Program-made: the position numbers and the translations under genes | Part shown: positions 1 through 5,869 of the stretch, piece by piece | Numbering within the stretch: the first letter of the stretch is position 1 | Layout of the letters: each line of letters starts with the position of its first letter | Notes under the pieces: generated by a model | Databases searched by the model: none | What the model was told of the DNA's origin: nothing | The model's input: the letters and a program-made list of their open reading frames with translations, nothing else | Source of the DNA: an uncultured cyanobacterium | Lineage (GTDB): Bacteria; Cyanobacteriota; Cyanobacteriia; Phormidesmidales; Phormidesmidaceae | Reading direction: 5' to 3' | Assembly (NCBI GenBank): GCA_938029995.1 | Contig: CALHGI010000353.1 | Location: 1 to 5,963 of the forward strand | Length of the DNA stretch: 5,963 nt

Positions 1-1
1 T

Positions 2-1960
2 GTTTGGTTCTATGGTGTTGGCCTCCTTGCCTTTCTCTGCCTGCGTTGGGTGAGTCCCCGGTATCCACCTAGACCCCTTTTGATGATTCTCCTAGGGGGA
101 ATTACAGGCCTACAGTTCTATTATTTGACGTGGCGCATAAATCATACCCTTGTCCTCACTGGGGCTAGTGTATTTTTTAGCCTGGGCCTTTTAAGTTTTG
201 AGCTACTGAGTACGTTCAATAGCCTGATCAACAATATCCTATTGGCGGCTTCTAAAAACCGTTCACAACAGGTGAATAGGCAACTTTATCAGGTGCGTAC
301 GGGGCAATATCGTCCTACTGTGGATATTTTTATTCCTACCTACAATGAACCCCTAGAGGTTTTAACGCGTACCCTCATTGGCTGTCGGTCCCTAAAATAT
401 CCCCGTGAATATACCAATATTTGGCTGCTTGATGATGGAGATCGGCCTGAATGTCGACAGCTGGCTCAGGATTTAAAGTGCCGTTATTTAGCTCGCCCAG
501 AGAATGTTCACGCTAAAGCTGGCAACCTTGTGTATGGGTTGGAGCGGAGTGATGGCGAAATCGTTGTAGTATTTGATGCTGATTTTATACCTGTTAATAC
601 TTTTTTAGAGAGGACATTGGGGTTCTTTGCTGAGAAAGAGTCCATGGCCATGGTGGTTACGCCGCAACATTTTTATAATCTTGATCCCCCTCAAAAAAAT
701 CTTGGAACTCGATTTTTGCCAGGGGACCAAACGAATTTTTACCATGTCATACAGCCATCTCGAGATGCTGCTAATGCCGTTGTCTGCTCAGGCTCTTCGA
801 TTGTTTATCGCCGCAGTGCATTAGAGAAAATAGGAGGAATTCCCTGTGACTCCATTGTTGAAGATTATATAACCGGGTTGTCGTTGCAGGCCCACGGATT
901 TAAGACGGTGTATCTAAACGAGATTCTGAGTGTGGGGTCGGCTGCTAATAATATTGATGAATATATCAAACAGCGGGCTCGGTGGGCAGAGGGAACCCTG
1001 CGAACGGTCTTTAGCCACTATAATCCTTTGTGGATGAAAGGGCTGAATTTACGACAACGGTTGGTGTATTTGTCTGGCATTTTGTATTGGCTAGAAGAGA
1101 TTCTCAAGCTGATGAATTATGTCACGCCCATCGTATATCTTTTGTTTGGCTTACAAAGCTTTGCCATTAGCTTTGATGGGCAAACGGTGAATAGCCTGTT
1201 TGCCTGTGTGGTGATGGTGCTTACCATCAGCTGGTTGCGGGGAAGCCTGATTTTGTTGAGTATGCATAATATTTTGCAGGGACCCCATGTTTTACGGGTT
1301 GCCCTGAATGTGTTTGCACGGCCCAAGCACAAAATTAAATTTAAGGTGACCGATAAATCTCTGACGGACTATAAGGTCCGGTTGAATCTTGTCACCATGT
1401 CTCCGGTCTTAGTTTTGCTGCTACTGACAATAGCGGCCATTGTTTACAGTGTTGGCCGTGGTGTTGCCGTTGGTAATTCTAATTCCCTGGTTTATCTTGT
1501 CTGGGCTCAGGTCAATGTTGTGTTGTTGGGGGCGGCGCTGGTGGCAGGGGCCAGCACCCCGCGGGATCGTGGTTACCCTCGGGTGGCTTGCTATGTGCCT
1601 TGTTGTTTTACCAGGGAAAATGGCTATCAGGGCACGGGGACAGTGGTCGATATTTCTGAGGCTGGGGCGGGTTTAAAGTTGGACCTATCGGAACCACCCA
1701 TCACTTTAAATCGACATGAGAAAATTTGGTTGGAGATGCCGTCCATTCGTATTCGGGTCCAGGCAGAGGTGCGTCATTTTGGCAAAGTTTCTGGCTGTTT
1801 ATTTACGGAGCCAGATTTGCAAACATTGTGGAAGTTGGTCAATGTTTCCTATTGCCGACCCACCCATTGGCAGGTGCCTACGGTGGCCAGTGAATGGGAT
1901 ACCCTGCAAGCTATTTGGGCGGGGTTATACCAGTTGTATCCTTTCTATGGCAGGGGATAG
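2..1960 (+). CDS. bcsA: BcsA-type cellulose synthase-like glycosyltransferase with PilZ domain (5' partial)
   Basis: Processive inner-membrane family 2 glycosyltransferase. The family polymerises UDP-glucose into cellulose or a related beta-glucan and extrudes it through its own membrane channel. Residues are numbered from the GTG at base 50. The GT-A core has DDG at 128-130, DAD at 176-178, TPQHF at 204-208, a VED catalytic-base motif at 270-272 and QRARW (QxxRW) at 308-312. A gating-loop-like FKVTDK lies at 431-436. Hydrophobic helices flank the core, roughly at 10-28, 35-56, 341-366, 383-405, 449-468 and 480-500. A C-terminal PilZ domain starts near 504 with RGYPR (RxxxR, 507-511) and DISEAG (DxSxxG, 534-539), so c-di-GMP binding looks intact. 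The frame has no stop back to base 2, and those upstream codons encode another hydrophobic stretch (VWFYGVGLLAFLCLRW). The GTG at 50 is therefore probably internal and the true start is outside the window. Family members are often about 700 residues or more; 652 codons plus stop are visible. No bcsB, bcsC or bcsZ follows. The exact polymer made is inferred. Confidence 0.92.
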   Translation, partial: VWFYGVGLLAFLCLRWVSPRYPPRPLLMILLGGITGLQFYYLTWRINHTLVLTGASVFFSLGLLSFELLSTFNSLINNILLAASKNRSQQVNRQLYQVRTGQYRPTVDIFIPTYNEPLEVLTRTLIGCRSLKYPREYTNIWLLDDGDRPECRQLAQDLKCRYLARPENVHAKAGNLVYGLERSDGEIVVVFDADFIPVNTFLERTLGFFAEKESMAMVVTPQHFYNLDPPQKNLGTRFLPGDQTNFYHVIQPSRDAANAVVCSGSSIVYRRSALEKIGGIPCDSIVEDYITGLSLQAHGFKTVYLNEILSVGSAANNIDEYIKQRARWAEGTLRTVFSHYNPLWMKGLNLRQRLVYLSGILYWLEEILKLMNYVTPIVYLLFGLQSFAISFDGQTVNSLFACVVMVLTISWLRGSLILLSMHNILQGPHVLRVALNVFARPKHKIKFKVTDKSLTDYKVRLNLVTMSPVLVLLLLTIAAIVYSVGRGVAVGNSNSLVYLVWAQVNVVLLGAALVAGASTPRDRGYPRVACYVPCCFTRENGYQGTGTVVDISEAGAGLKLDLSEPPITLNRHEKIWLEMPSIRIRVQAEVRHFGKVSGCLFTEPDLQTLWKLVNVSYCRPTHWQVPTVASEWDTLQAIWAGLYQLYPFYGRG

Positions 1961-2023
1961 GGCGCGTAAGGTAGTTGGCCTAGGCCATACGCTGGCAGCC
2001 ACAGCTAGCCAAAAGCCATAAAA

Positions 2024-2071
2024 AAGCCATATTGCCTGGGGGGAAGGTTAGCCCCCTTTGCAATATGGCTT
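2024..2071. terminator. Bidirectional intrinsic terminator between convergent genes
   Basis: A perfect 12-bp inverted repeat, AAGCCATATTGC (2024-2035) against GCAATATGGCTT (2060-2071), encloses a second G5/C5 stem (2038-2042 with 2052-2056). On the minus strand the hairpin is followed directly by a T tract (complement of 2020-2025), a classic rho-independent signal for ndk. On the plus strand it is followed by GGGTTTAATTT, a weaker tract that could still end the bcsA transcript, whose stop codon is about 60 bases upstream. The position between two convergent genes fits a shared terminator. Confidence 0.85.
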
Positions 2072-2126
2072 GGGTTTAATTTATGGCGGCCATGGGCCCT
2101 GAAAACGCCTGAGCGGACACGTTGGC

Positions 2127-2576
2127 CTATTCGTAGAGCCAGACCTTAGCGCAGGATTCCCAGCTAGCTAGCTCATCATCGGAAAACCAGAGGGCGATTT
2201 CTGTCTGGGCGGTTTCGATGGCATCGGAACCGTGGATGATATTGCGACCAATGGTAACGCCGTAGTCACCACGAATGGTGCCGGGGGCGGAGCTGATGGG
2301 GTTGGTGGCACCGATGAGGGTACGGGCTGAGCCAACGACGCCTTCACCTTCCCAAACCATGGCAACCACGGGGCTGGATGTAATGAAGTCTACTAAACTA
2401 CCAAAGAAGGGACGCTCTTTGTGGACGCCGTAGTGCTTTTCTGCGAGCTCACGGGAGACGGCCATGAACTTCATGCCCACCAGGTTAAATCCTTTGGTCT
2501 CAAACCGGCTGACGATATCTCCGATCAGGCCGCGCTGAACACCGTCAGGCTTGATCATGATGAAAGTGCGTTCCAC
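2127..2576 (-). CDS. ndk: Nucleoside diphosphate kinase
   Basis: Cytosolic enzyme that moves the gamma-phosphate of ATP to other (deoxy)nucleoside diphosphates through a phosphohistidine intermediate, balancing NTP and dNTP pools. The 149-residue product has the full family length. The active-site signature NIIHGSD carries the phosphorylated histidine H115. Other conserved nucleotide-site residues are in place: K9 ([10 protein letters not shown]), Y49 in [12 protein letters not shown]57, R85, T91, R102 and N112. The start codon is GTG (2574-2576), supported by an AGGAG site seven bases upstream and by the family's usual N-terminus ([15 protein letters not shown]). It converges on the glycosyltransferase gene and shares the hairpin at 2024-2071. 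The cytochrome gene upstream on the same strand is 290 bases away, so ndk probably has its own promoter, although read-through is possible. Nothing is unusual in the protein. Confidence 0.98.
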   Translation of the reverse strand: MERTFIMIKPDGVQRGLIGDIVSRFETKGFNLVGMKFMAVSRELAEKHYGVHKERPFFGSLVDFITSSPVVAMVWEGEGVVGSARTLIGATNPISSAPGTIRGDYGVTIGRNIIHGSDAIETAQTEIALWFSDDELASWESCAKVWLYE

Positions 2577-2583
2577 AGTTTTG

Positions 2584-2588
2584 CTCCT
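2584..2588 (-). promoter_or_regulatory. Ribosome binding site of ndk
   Basis: On the minus strand AGGAG (CTCCT on plus) lies seven bases before the GTG at 2574-2576, the ideal distance. It decides the non-ATG start of ndk. It is the only clear Shine-Dalgarno sequence in the window; neither the cytochrome gene nor the receptor gene has one. Confidence 0.85.
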
Positions 2589-2621
2589 AAAAATACGTTT
2601 ATTGAGTTTATGGGGACACCG

Positions 2622-2641
2622 GGCGATTAGATTTAGTCGCC
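2622..2641. repeat. Inverted repeat in ndk leader
   Basis: GGCGATTA (2622-2629) and TAGTCGCC (2634-2641) form an eight-pair stem around a four-base loop. Pairing on the plus strand includes one G-T wobble; on the minus strand that position is a mismatch. It sits about 45 bases upstream of the ndk start codon, so it could be a leader hairpin or an operator. No T tract follows on the minus strand, so it is not a terminator of the cytochrome transcript. Its function is unknown. Confidence 0.4.
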
Positions 2642-2866
2642 ATTGGTGGAATCTATACTCTGCAATAGAGCCAGATCTAGGGTATATCCCTTTGTGGTCA
2701 TTTTACGTATCCTGGACTTAAAAATCCGGTGTAATGGTTTCTATGACCCCATTCAACCAACCGAGCCTGACGTTACCGTTTCTCGGGATGATGTGGGCTG
2801 CAAGATACGGTCCCATGGCGGGTCTGACCGAGGGGTTTATTTGCTAAATCAGCTACGGCATATGGG

Positions 2867-3595
2867 TCAGGGCAGCAGGGCCCAAAGCTCTTTGCCCAGG
2901 GAAATGGACCATGCTGCTATAAGACTGGCCCAAATGACGAGTTCTAATTTGGGTCGTTGGGTAATGATGCGTATCCCTTGGGACCAGGAATTGAGGTTGA
3001 GGTTGGACCACCAAAATGTGATGTGATTTTTCCAGAGTCTGGGACTGTCTTGCGCTCGGAACTTGTTAGTCACCATTGAGAGGAGAAAGGGTAGCCCCCC
3101 CACTTTTGCATTCATGAGGAGGTGTAGTGCGATCGCAACCACCATCACCACCCAGGAGAGCAGATGACCGTAGTACCAAAAATGATCTAGTTCTCCTTGG
3201 GGCAACCATTTTTCGCTCATCATTTTGCCACTAAAGAGGGCAAAGGTAAGGGCCAGGAGGGTGACGGTATTGGTTATGCGGCTGAGGGTATGCCACCAAA
3301 CCGGTTTACCCACCTGATCGGTCAATTTGGCCACATCATTGGCCTGTGCCAGCCGTTGCTGCCCCTGCTGAAACGCATACAGCACAAAGGCTGGGAAGAC
3401 CAACAACGTGTAGAGGCCAAAGGTGCCATGGACACCCTCAATTTGCTCATACCTAGGCAGGGGCAATGTGCCCCAACGACCGTCGTAGGTGTTGTAGGTC
3501 CAGAATGCGCTTAAAATTGCTGCGACTAGAAATAAGCCAGTAACGCCGTGCAAAATTCGCAAGAGTAGGGGTTGGTAGGGCTGAGCAGATTTCAT
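2867..3595 (-). CDS. Cytochrome b561/b6-type membrane protein
   Basis: A 242-residue integral membrane protein, probably a b-type haem electron carrier. Helices are predicted near 11-31, 57-76, 106-122, 141-162 and 218-234. Histidines sit where family ligands are expected: H16 in the first helix (RILHGVTG), H56 at the head of the second (GVHGTFGLY), and H144 and H158, 14 residues apart, in the fourth (YYGHLLSW, IALHLLMN). H102 (WWHTLSRI) precedes helix three. This is the pattern of the cytochrome b561 / Ni-Fe hydrogenase b-subunit group, and it fits two haems. The 15-residue MKSAQPYQPLLLRIL start leads straight into helix one. The frame is closed by TGA nine codons upstream with no other ATG, GTG or TTG between, so the ATG at 3593-3595 is firm although no Shine-Dalgarno is visible. 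Redox partners and quinone use cannot be read from the sequence, and no hydrogenase or other partner gene is adjacent. It may share transcription with ndk downstream, but the gap is large. Confidence 0.87.
   Translation of the reverse strand: MKSAQPYQPLLLRILHGVTGLFLVAAILSAFWTYNTYDGRWGTLPLPRYEQIEGVHGTFGLYTLLVFPAFVLYAFQQGQQRLAQANDVAKLTDQVGKPVWWHTLSRITNTVTLLALTFALFSGKMMSEKWLPQGELDHFWYYGHLLSWVVMVVAIALHLLMNAKVGGLPFLLSMVTNKFRAQDSPRLWKNHITFWWSNLNLNSWSQGIRIITQRPKLELVIWASLIAAWSISLGKELWALLP
3129..3136. repeat. HIP1 octamer GCGATCGC
   Basis: The palindromic octamer GCGATCGC lies inside the cytochrome gene. HIP1 is highly over-represented in many cyanobacterial genomes. This is the only copy in the window, so it supports a cyanobacterial source only weakly. 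Confidence 0.6.
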
Positions 3596-3614
3596 AAAGG
3601 AGTCGGCAGGTATC

Positions 3615-3644
3615 TTGGCAACTTTTCACAGATCCAGCCATAAT
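3615..3644 (+). promoter_or_regulatory. Candidate sigma-70-type promoter
   Basis: TTGGCA (3615-3620) and CATAAT (3639-3644) are separated by 18 bases, and each has one mismatch to the consensus hexamers. Transcription would begin near 3651, running rightward into the hairpin-rich gap and away from the cytochrome gene. It lies within the probable 5' leader of that gene on the opposite strand. The call rests on sequence match only. Confidence 0.4.
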
Positions 3645-3761
3645 CGGTCCAGTCGGGATGTTCTAGGAGTTTTCCCCTAGGCACTGTTTCCCACGGGGCT
3701 GATAATTCGCCATGCCAGAATTCGGCGGATTAAAGCATCAGCGGCGCCATAAATTTTTACG

Positions 3762-3773
3762 GGGGTTAACCCC
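3762..3773. repeat. Perfect 12-bp palindrome GGGGTTAACCCC
   Basis: A perfect, spacer-free dyad centred on TTAA, about 250 bases upstream of the receptor start codon and 170 bases upstream of the cytochrome start. It could bind a dimeric regulator or form part of a structured transcript with the hairpin that begins six bases later. No regulator can be assigned. Confidence 0.5.
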
Positions 3774-3779
3774 TTAGCC

Positions 3780-3812
3780 ACGGGCAATTCTGTTGAAGTT
3801 TTGCCCGTTTTC
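3780..3812 (+). terminator. Terminator-like hairpin inside the intergenic gap
   Basis: ACGGGCAA (3780-3787) pairs perfectly with TTGCCCGT (3801-3808). Inside it, TTC and GAA form a short second stem around TGTT. The stem ends in a run of four T (3808-3811), then C. On the plus strand this resembles a weak intrinsic terminator. No plus-strand gene ends here, so it would end a small RNA begun near 3651 or attenuate a long leader of the receptor gene. The T tract is short, so termination may be partial. Confidence 0.45.
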
Positions 3813-3909
3813 TGGCGGTGTTTTTAAAGTTCTAGTGTGTATCCGGTGAAGTTGGCCCTAGAAAGCCTGAGTGTTTTCTGATCCATTGGGTGACGCGCCG
3901 CAGACATAA

Positions 3910-3933
3910 CCATGGGAAAACGTTTTCCCATGG
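3910..3933. repeat. Perfect 24-bp palindrome upstream of receptor gene
   Basis: CCATGGGAAAAC (3910-3921) is followed directly by its exact reverse complement (3922-3933), giving a 12-bp-per-arm dyad with no spacer. It lies 81 bases before the receptor start codon and five bases before a TATAAA box at 3939-3944. No T tract follows on either strand, which argues against a terminator. An operator for a dimeric regulator overlapping the -35 region is the simplest reading; a cruciform or mobile palindrome is also possible. Confidence 0.7.
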
Positions 3934-3938
3934 CTAGA

Positions 3939-3944
3939 TATAAA
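3939..3944 (+). promoter_or_regulatory. Candidate -10 box for the receptor gene
   Basis: TATAAA lies 70 bases before the ATG at 4015 in an A-rich stretch. No recognisable -35 hexamer sits at the right distance; that space is filled by the 24-bp palindrome. This would fit a promoter that depends on, or is blocked by, a regulator bound there. The predicted start site would be near 3951. Confidence 0.3.
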
Positions 3945-4014
3945 AAAACCTAATGCCTTGGCATATTTCAGATGCCGTGGATTGTTTTTATGAGCCCCTT
4001 CTCTGATTATTGCC

Positions 4015-5802
4015 ATGCCTTTTTCGAGATCATTTGTTCCGCCCAAAGTAGATCGTTCTAATGCTTCAAGCGCTTCAGTTGAGTATCCTAGGCACGCGTT
4101 AAAAAAGACGCTAATGGGTTGGCTGCGGTTAAATTCATTTGCCGGAAAGCTGTTTTGGATGATTATGCTAGGAGCCTTAAGTGGTGTGGGGGGCATGGCA
4201 TTCCTCTTCAGTGAAATGATCAAGTACCAGGCTGAAGATCAGGTGCGTAGTACGCTGGACGGCAAGGTCAATGCGATCTCATCTGTGACAGAAGCCGCAG
4301 AAACCTTAGCCTATGGATTGGGGGTCAGTGCGACCACCTTGCATGAACGGCGGGCTCAGTATCCCGATACCTACCGAGAGCTAACGTTAAAGCTATTTGA
4401 AAAACGTCCAGACTTTGTGGTGGGATTGGGGCTGGGGCAAAGTGAAAATGGTCTGATTGACAATCAGCCTTGGCTCTTTCCTTACTATTGGAGCGCATCG
4501 TCAGCGAACTCTGAAGATCTGCCTGTCGAGTACGAGGACTTTGCCGATGAGGTCGGGGAGTTTTACCCCGAAAGCGAGCGTTATCAGCGATACTTTGTCC
4601 CTAAACGTGAGGTGTGGACAGAGCCCTATGAACAAGGTGACAGCCAGCTGCTGACCTATTATTTCCCCTTATTGGGGAACGATGGCCGTTGGTTGGGGAC
4701 CACCCTGGTGGACATCGACGGTCAGTATTTAGGTAACTTACTCAATGATCCCGTTTTTCGTAAAATGGGTCATTTTTTATTGTTAACGCGGGAGGGCAAT
4801 ATTGTTGTCGATCCGGCCAACCCCGAGAACAATCTTAAAACCTATGAGGGGATTGATGATTTAAAGGATATCTGGCCCAACATTGTGCGCCATGAAAAGA
4901 CTGGGTTTTTAGAAGGAGAAGCGGGCTATTGGGCCTATGCAGATGTGCCTGGTCAAGATTGGCTGGTTTTAGCCTTTGTTCCCTATGCTGCGATTTTTAA
5001 TCGTCTTGCTTTAATCACGCTACTGGCCACAGCCTTGATGATCGCGCTATTATCAGTGGCGATTTCCTTGGCAATTCGTAGTCTCAATCGTCATCTCCGG
5101 CCGGTTTTAAACCAATGTAATGAGCTGGCGGAAACCGATAGTGGCCTGTTGGCGCAATGGAACCAGCAGGATGAACTCAATCAGCTGTCCCTGGCCTTTT
5201 TTAATATGCTGGATCGGCTTAACCTGAATGCGGAGACCATTCGTCGCCATGAACAAAAAATTGAGCAGGAAACGCTCCATTTGGATCAAGTCTCTGAGCA
5301 GTTTGAAGATCTGACCCATCTCCTGTTCCGCCAGGCTGCTAAGCAGCAGCAGCTGGCCCGCAATAGCCAACAACATTTGGCTAAGATTGCCCATGATGTT
5401 CAATCGGTGGATATTCAGTTGGATGCTGTAAACACCATGGGACTGGCCCTAAATGGAGAGGTGAGGCGTTTGCCTGCCCATTCATCAGAGACTCTAGCGG
5501 CTTTGGTGCAGCAGGTGGACGCATTGAAGAAGGCGATGGAGTTGGGAAATCCCTCACCCCAGTTACAGTTGCTGATTGATCAGGTGGTGAAAAACATCGT
5601 TGCATTGCAATCCCACTATCGACGTTGGCCCTCGGTTGATTGTCTGCAACAACAGACGAACGACCTGGTTCAAGCAGGGCAGGTGGCCGCAAAAGAGTCT
5701 CAAACCGTTGGGGAATTGGTGCAGTCCATGGCTCAAATGCTGGCAGAAATTGAGCAAATTTCTACCACACTGGTTCGCCGTTCCCAGTCGGTTTCCGATT
5801 AA
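4015..5802 (+). CDS. Membrane receptor: double Cache (PDC) sensor, HAMP and helical tail without output domain
   Basis: A 595-residue transmembrane sensor. After a polar N-terminus (1-43), helix one (about 46-66) leads to a periplasmic domain (about 67-325) with the character of a double Cache/PDC sensor: a long first helix, WTEPYEQG (201-208), a strand with PLLGNDGRWLGTTLVDID (218-235), and a smaller distal module with FLLLTREGNIVVDP. Helix two (about 330-352) is followed by HAMP, with P363 and the DELNQL...FFNML segment (386-399). The rest (405-595) is Gln/Leu/Glu-rich and probably coiled coil. No kinase, GGDEF, EAL, phosphatase or cyclase motif is present, nor the chemotaxis hairpin-tip signature (GRGFAVVAxEVR-like). 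It may be a degenerate chemoreceptor, or it may signal by binding a separate effector. Ligand unknown: Y184 and R189 recall the spacing of the amino-acid-binding Cache motif, but the following Trp and Tyr are absent. The ATG at 4015 is the first one after an in-frame TGA at 3991; M34 is a possible later start. Neither has a Shine-Dalgarno. Confidence 0.85.
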   Translation: MPFSRSFVPPKVDRSNASSASVEYPRHALKKTLMGWLRLNSFAGKLFWMIMLGALSGVGGMAFLFSEMIKYQAEDQVRSTLDGKVNAISSVTEAAETLAYGLGVSATTLHERRAQYPDTYRELTLKLFEKRPDFVVGLGLGQSENGLIDNQPWLFPYYWSASSANSEDLPVEYEDFADEVGEFYPESERYQRYFVPKREVWTEPYEQGDSQLLTYYFPLLGNDGRWLGTTLVDIDGQYLGNLLNDPVFRKMGHFLLLTREGNIVVDPANPENNLKTYEGIDDLKDIWPNIVRHEKTGFLEGEAGYWAYADVPGQDWLVLAFVPYAAIFNRLALITLLATALMIALLSVAISLAIRSLNRHLRPVLNQCNELAETDSGLLAQWNQQDELNQLSLAFFNMLDRLNLNAETIRRHEQKIEQETLHLDQVSEQFEDLTHLLFRQAAKQQQLARNSQQHLAKIAHDVQSVDIQLDAVNTMGLALNGEVRRLPAHSSETLAALVQQVDALKKAMELGNPSPQLQLLIDQVVKNIVALQSHYRRWPSVDCLQQQTNDLVQAGQVAAKESQTVGELVQSMAQMLAEIEQISTTLVRRSQSVSD

Positions 5803-5805
5803 TCA

Positions 5806-5825
5806 GGGGGGGGCTTGGGAAGGGG
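5806..5825 (+). other. G-quadruplex-compatible G-rich stretch
   Basis: Beginning three bases after the receptor stop codon, eight consecutive G are followed by CTT, GGG, AA and GGGG. Splitting the G8 run gives four G-tracts with short loops, which meets the usual G3+N1-7 pattern on the sense strand. Folding in DNA or RNA is possible but unproven. Confidence 0.45.
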
Positions 5826-5869
5826 CTGGCTTGAACTGGCGCCCATGGCCGAGTTTCACTAGCGCACAT

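Larger units (their letters stand above)
2577..2866. other. Non-coding spacer and ndk leader
   Basis: These 290 bases separate the stop of the cytochrome gene from the start of ndk, both on the minus strand. I see no convincing gene on either strand, no RNA gene and no strong terminator. A reading frame crosses part of it on the plus strand from a TTG at 2643, but it runs antisense into the cytochrome gene and resembles nothing I know. The spacer holds the ndk ribosome binding site and a GC-capped inverted repeat at 2622-2641. A minus-strand TATAGA near 2651-2656 could be a -10 box, but no good -35 box accompanies it. Confidence 0.5.
3596..4014. other. Dyad-rich divergent intergenic region
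   Basis: This 419-base gap lies between the cytochrome gene (minus) and the receptor gene (plus). I find no supported protein gene, tRNA or known RNA family. It is crowded with dyads. CTAGGAG/CCCCTAG with a TTTT loop lies at 3663-3680, with one mismatch. GGGGTTAACCCC lies at 3762-3773, a terminator-like hairpin at 3780-3808, a perfect 24-bp palindrome at 3910-3933 and ATGCC-TT-GGCAT at 3953-3964. A promoter-like pair of hexamers on the plus strand is at 3615-3644. The region probably carries promoters for both flanking genes and may encode a small RNA or structured leader. Confidence 0.6.

Noticed and set aside
2162..2173. GCTAGCTAGC palindromic run near the 3' end of ndk
   Set aside because: It encodes conserved-length ndk sequence (ELASW) and is a short tetranucleotide repeat explained by codon use.
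2808..2830. CGGTC...GACCG dyad downstream of the cytochrome stop, as a possible terminator
   Set aside because: The stem is only five pairs with a long loop, and no T tract follows on the minus strand.
2643..3026. Plus-strand reading frame of 127 codons crossing the ndk/cytochrome spacer
   Set aside because: It begins at a TTG without a ribosome binding site, overlaps the cytochrome gene antisense for 160 bases, and has no recognisable domain or membrane pattern.
3453..3641. Minus-strand frame starting upstream of the cytochrome gene, as a possible alternative or frameshifted N-terminus
   Set aside because: The cytochrome protein is complete from its own ATG, with a normal first helix. The other frame encodes no hydrophobic helix and simply shadows it.
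4111..4116. M34 as the real receptor start
   Set aside because: It would still leave an intact first membrane helix, but it has no better ribosome binding site than the ATG at 4015. The longer form was kept, with the doubt noted.
3858..4223. Minus-strand reading frame of 121 codons over the receptor start and upstream gap
   Set aside because: It is antisense to the receptor N-terminus, crosses the 24-bp palindrome, and its translation shows no family resemblance. I treat it as a chance frame.
5381..5757. Overlapping minus-strand frames inside the receptor gene
   Set aside because: They lie wholly inside the coiled-coil part of a convincing gene and show no independent start signals or domains.
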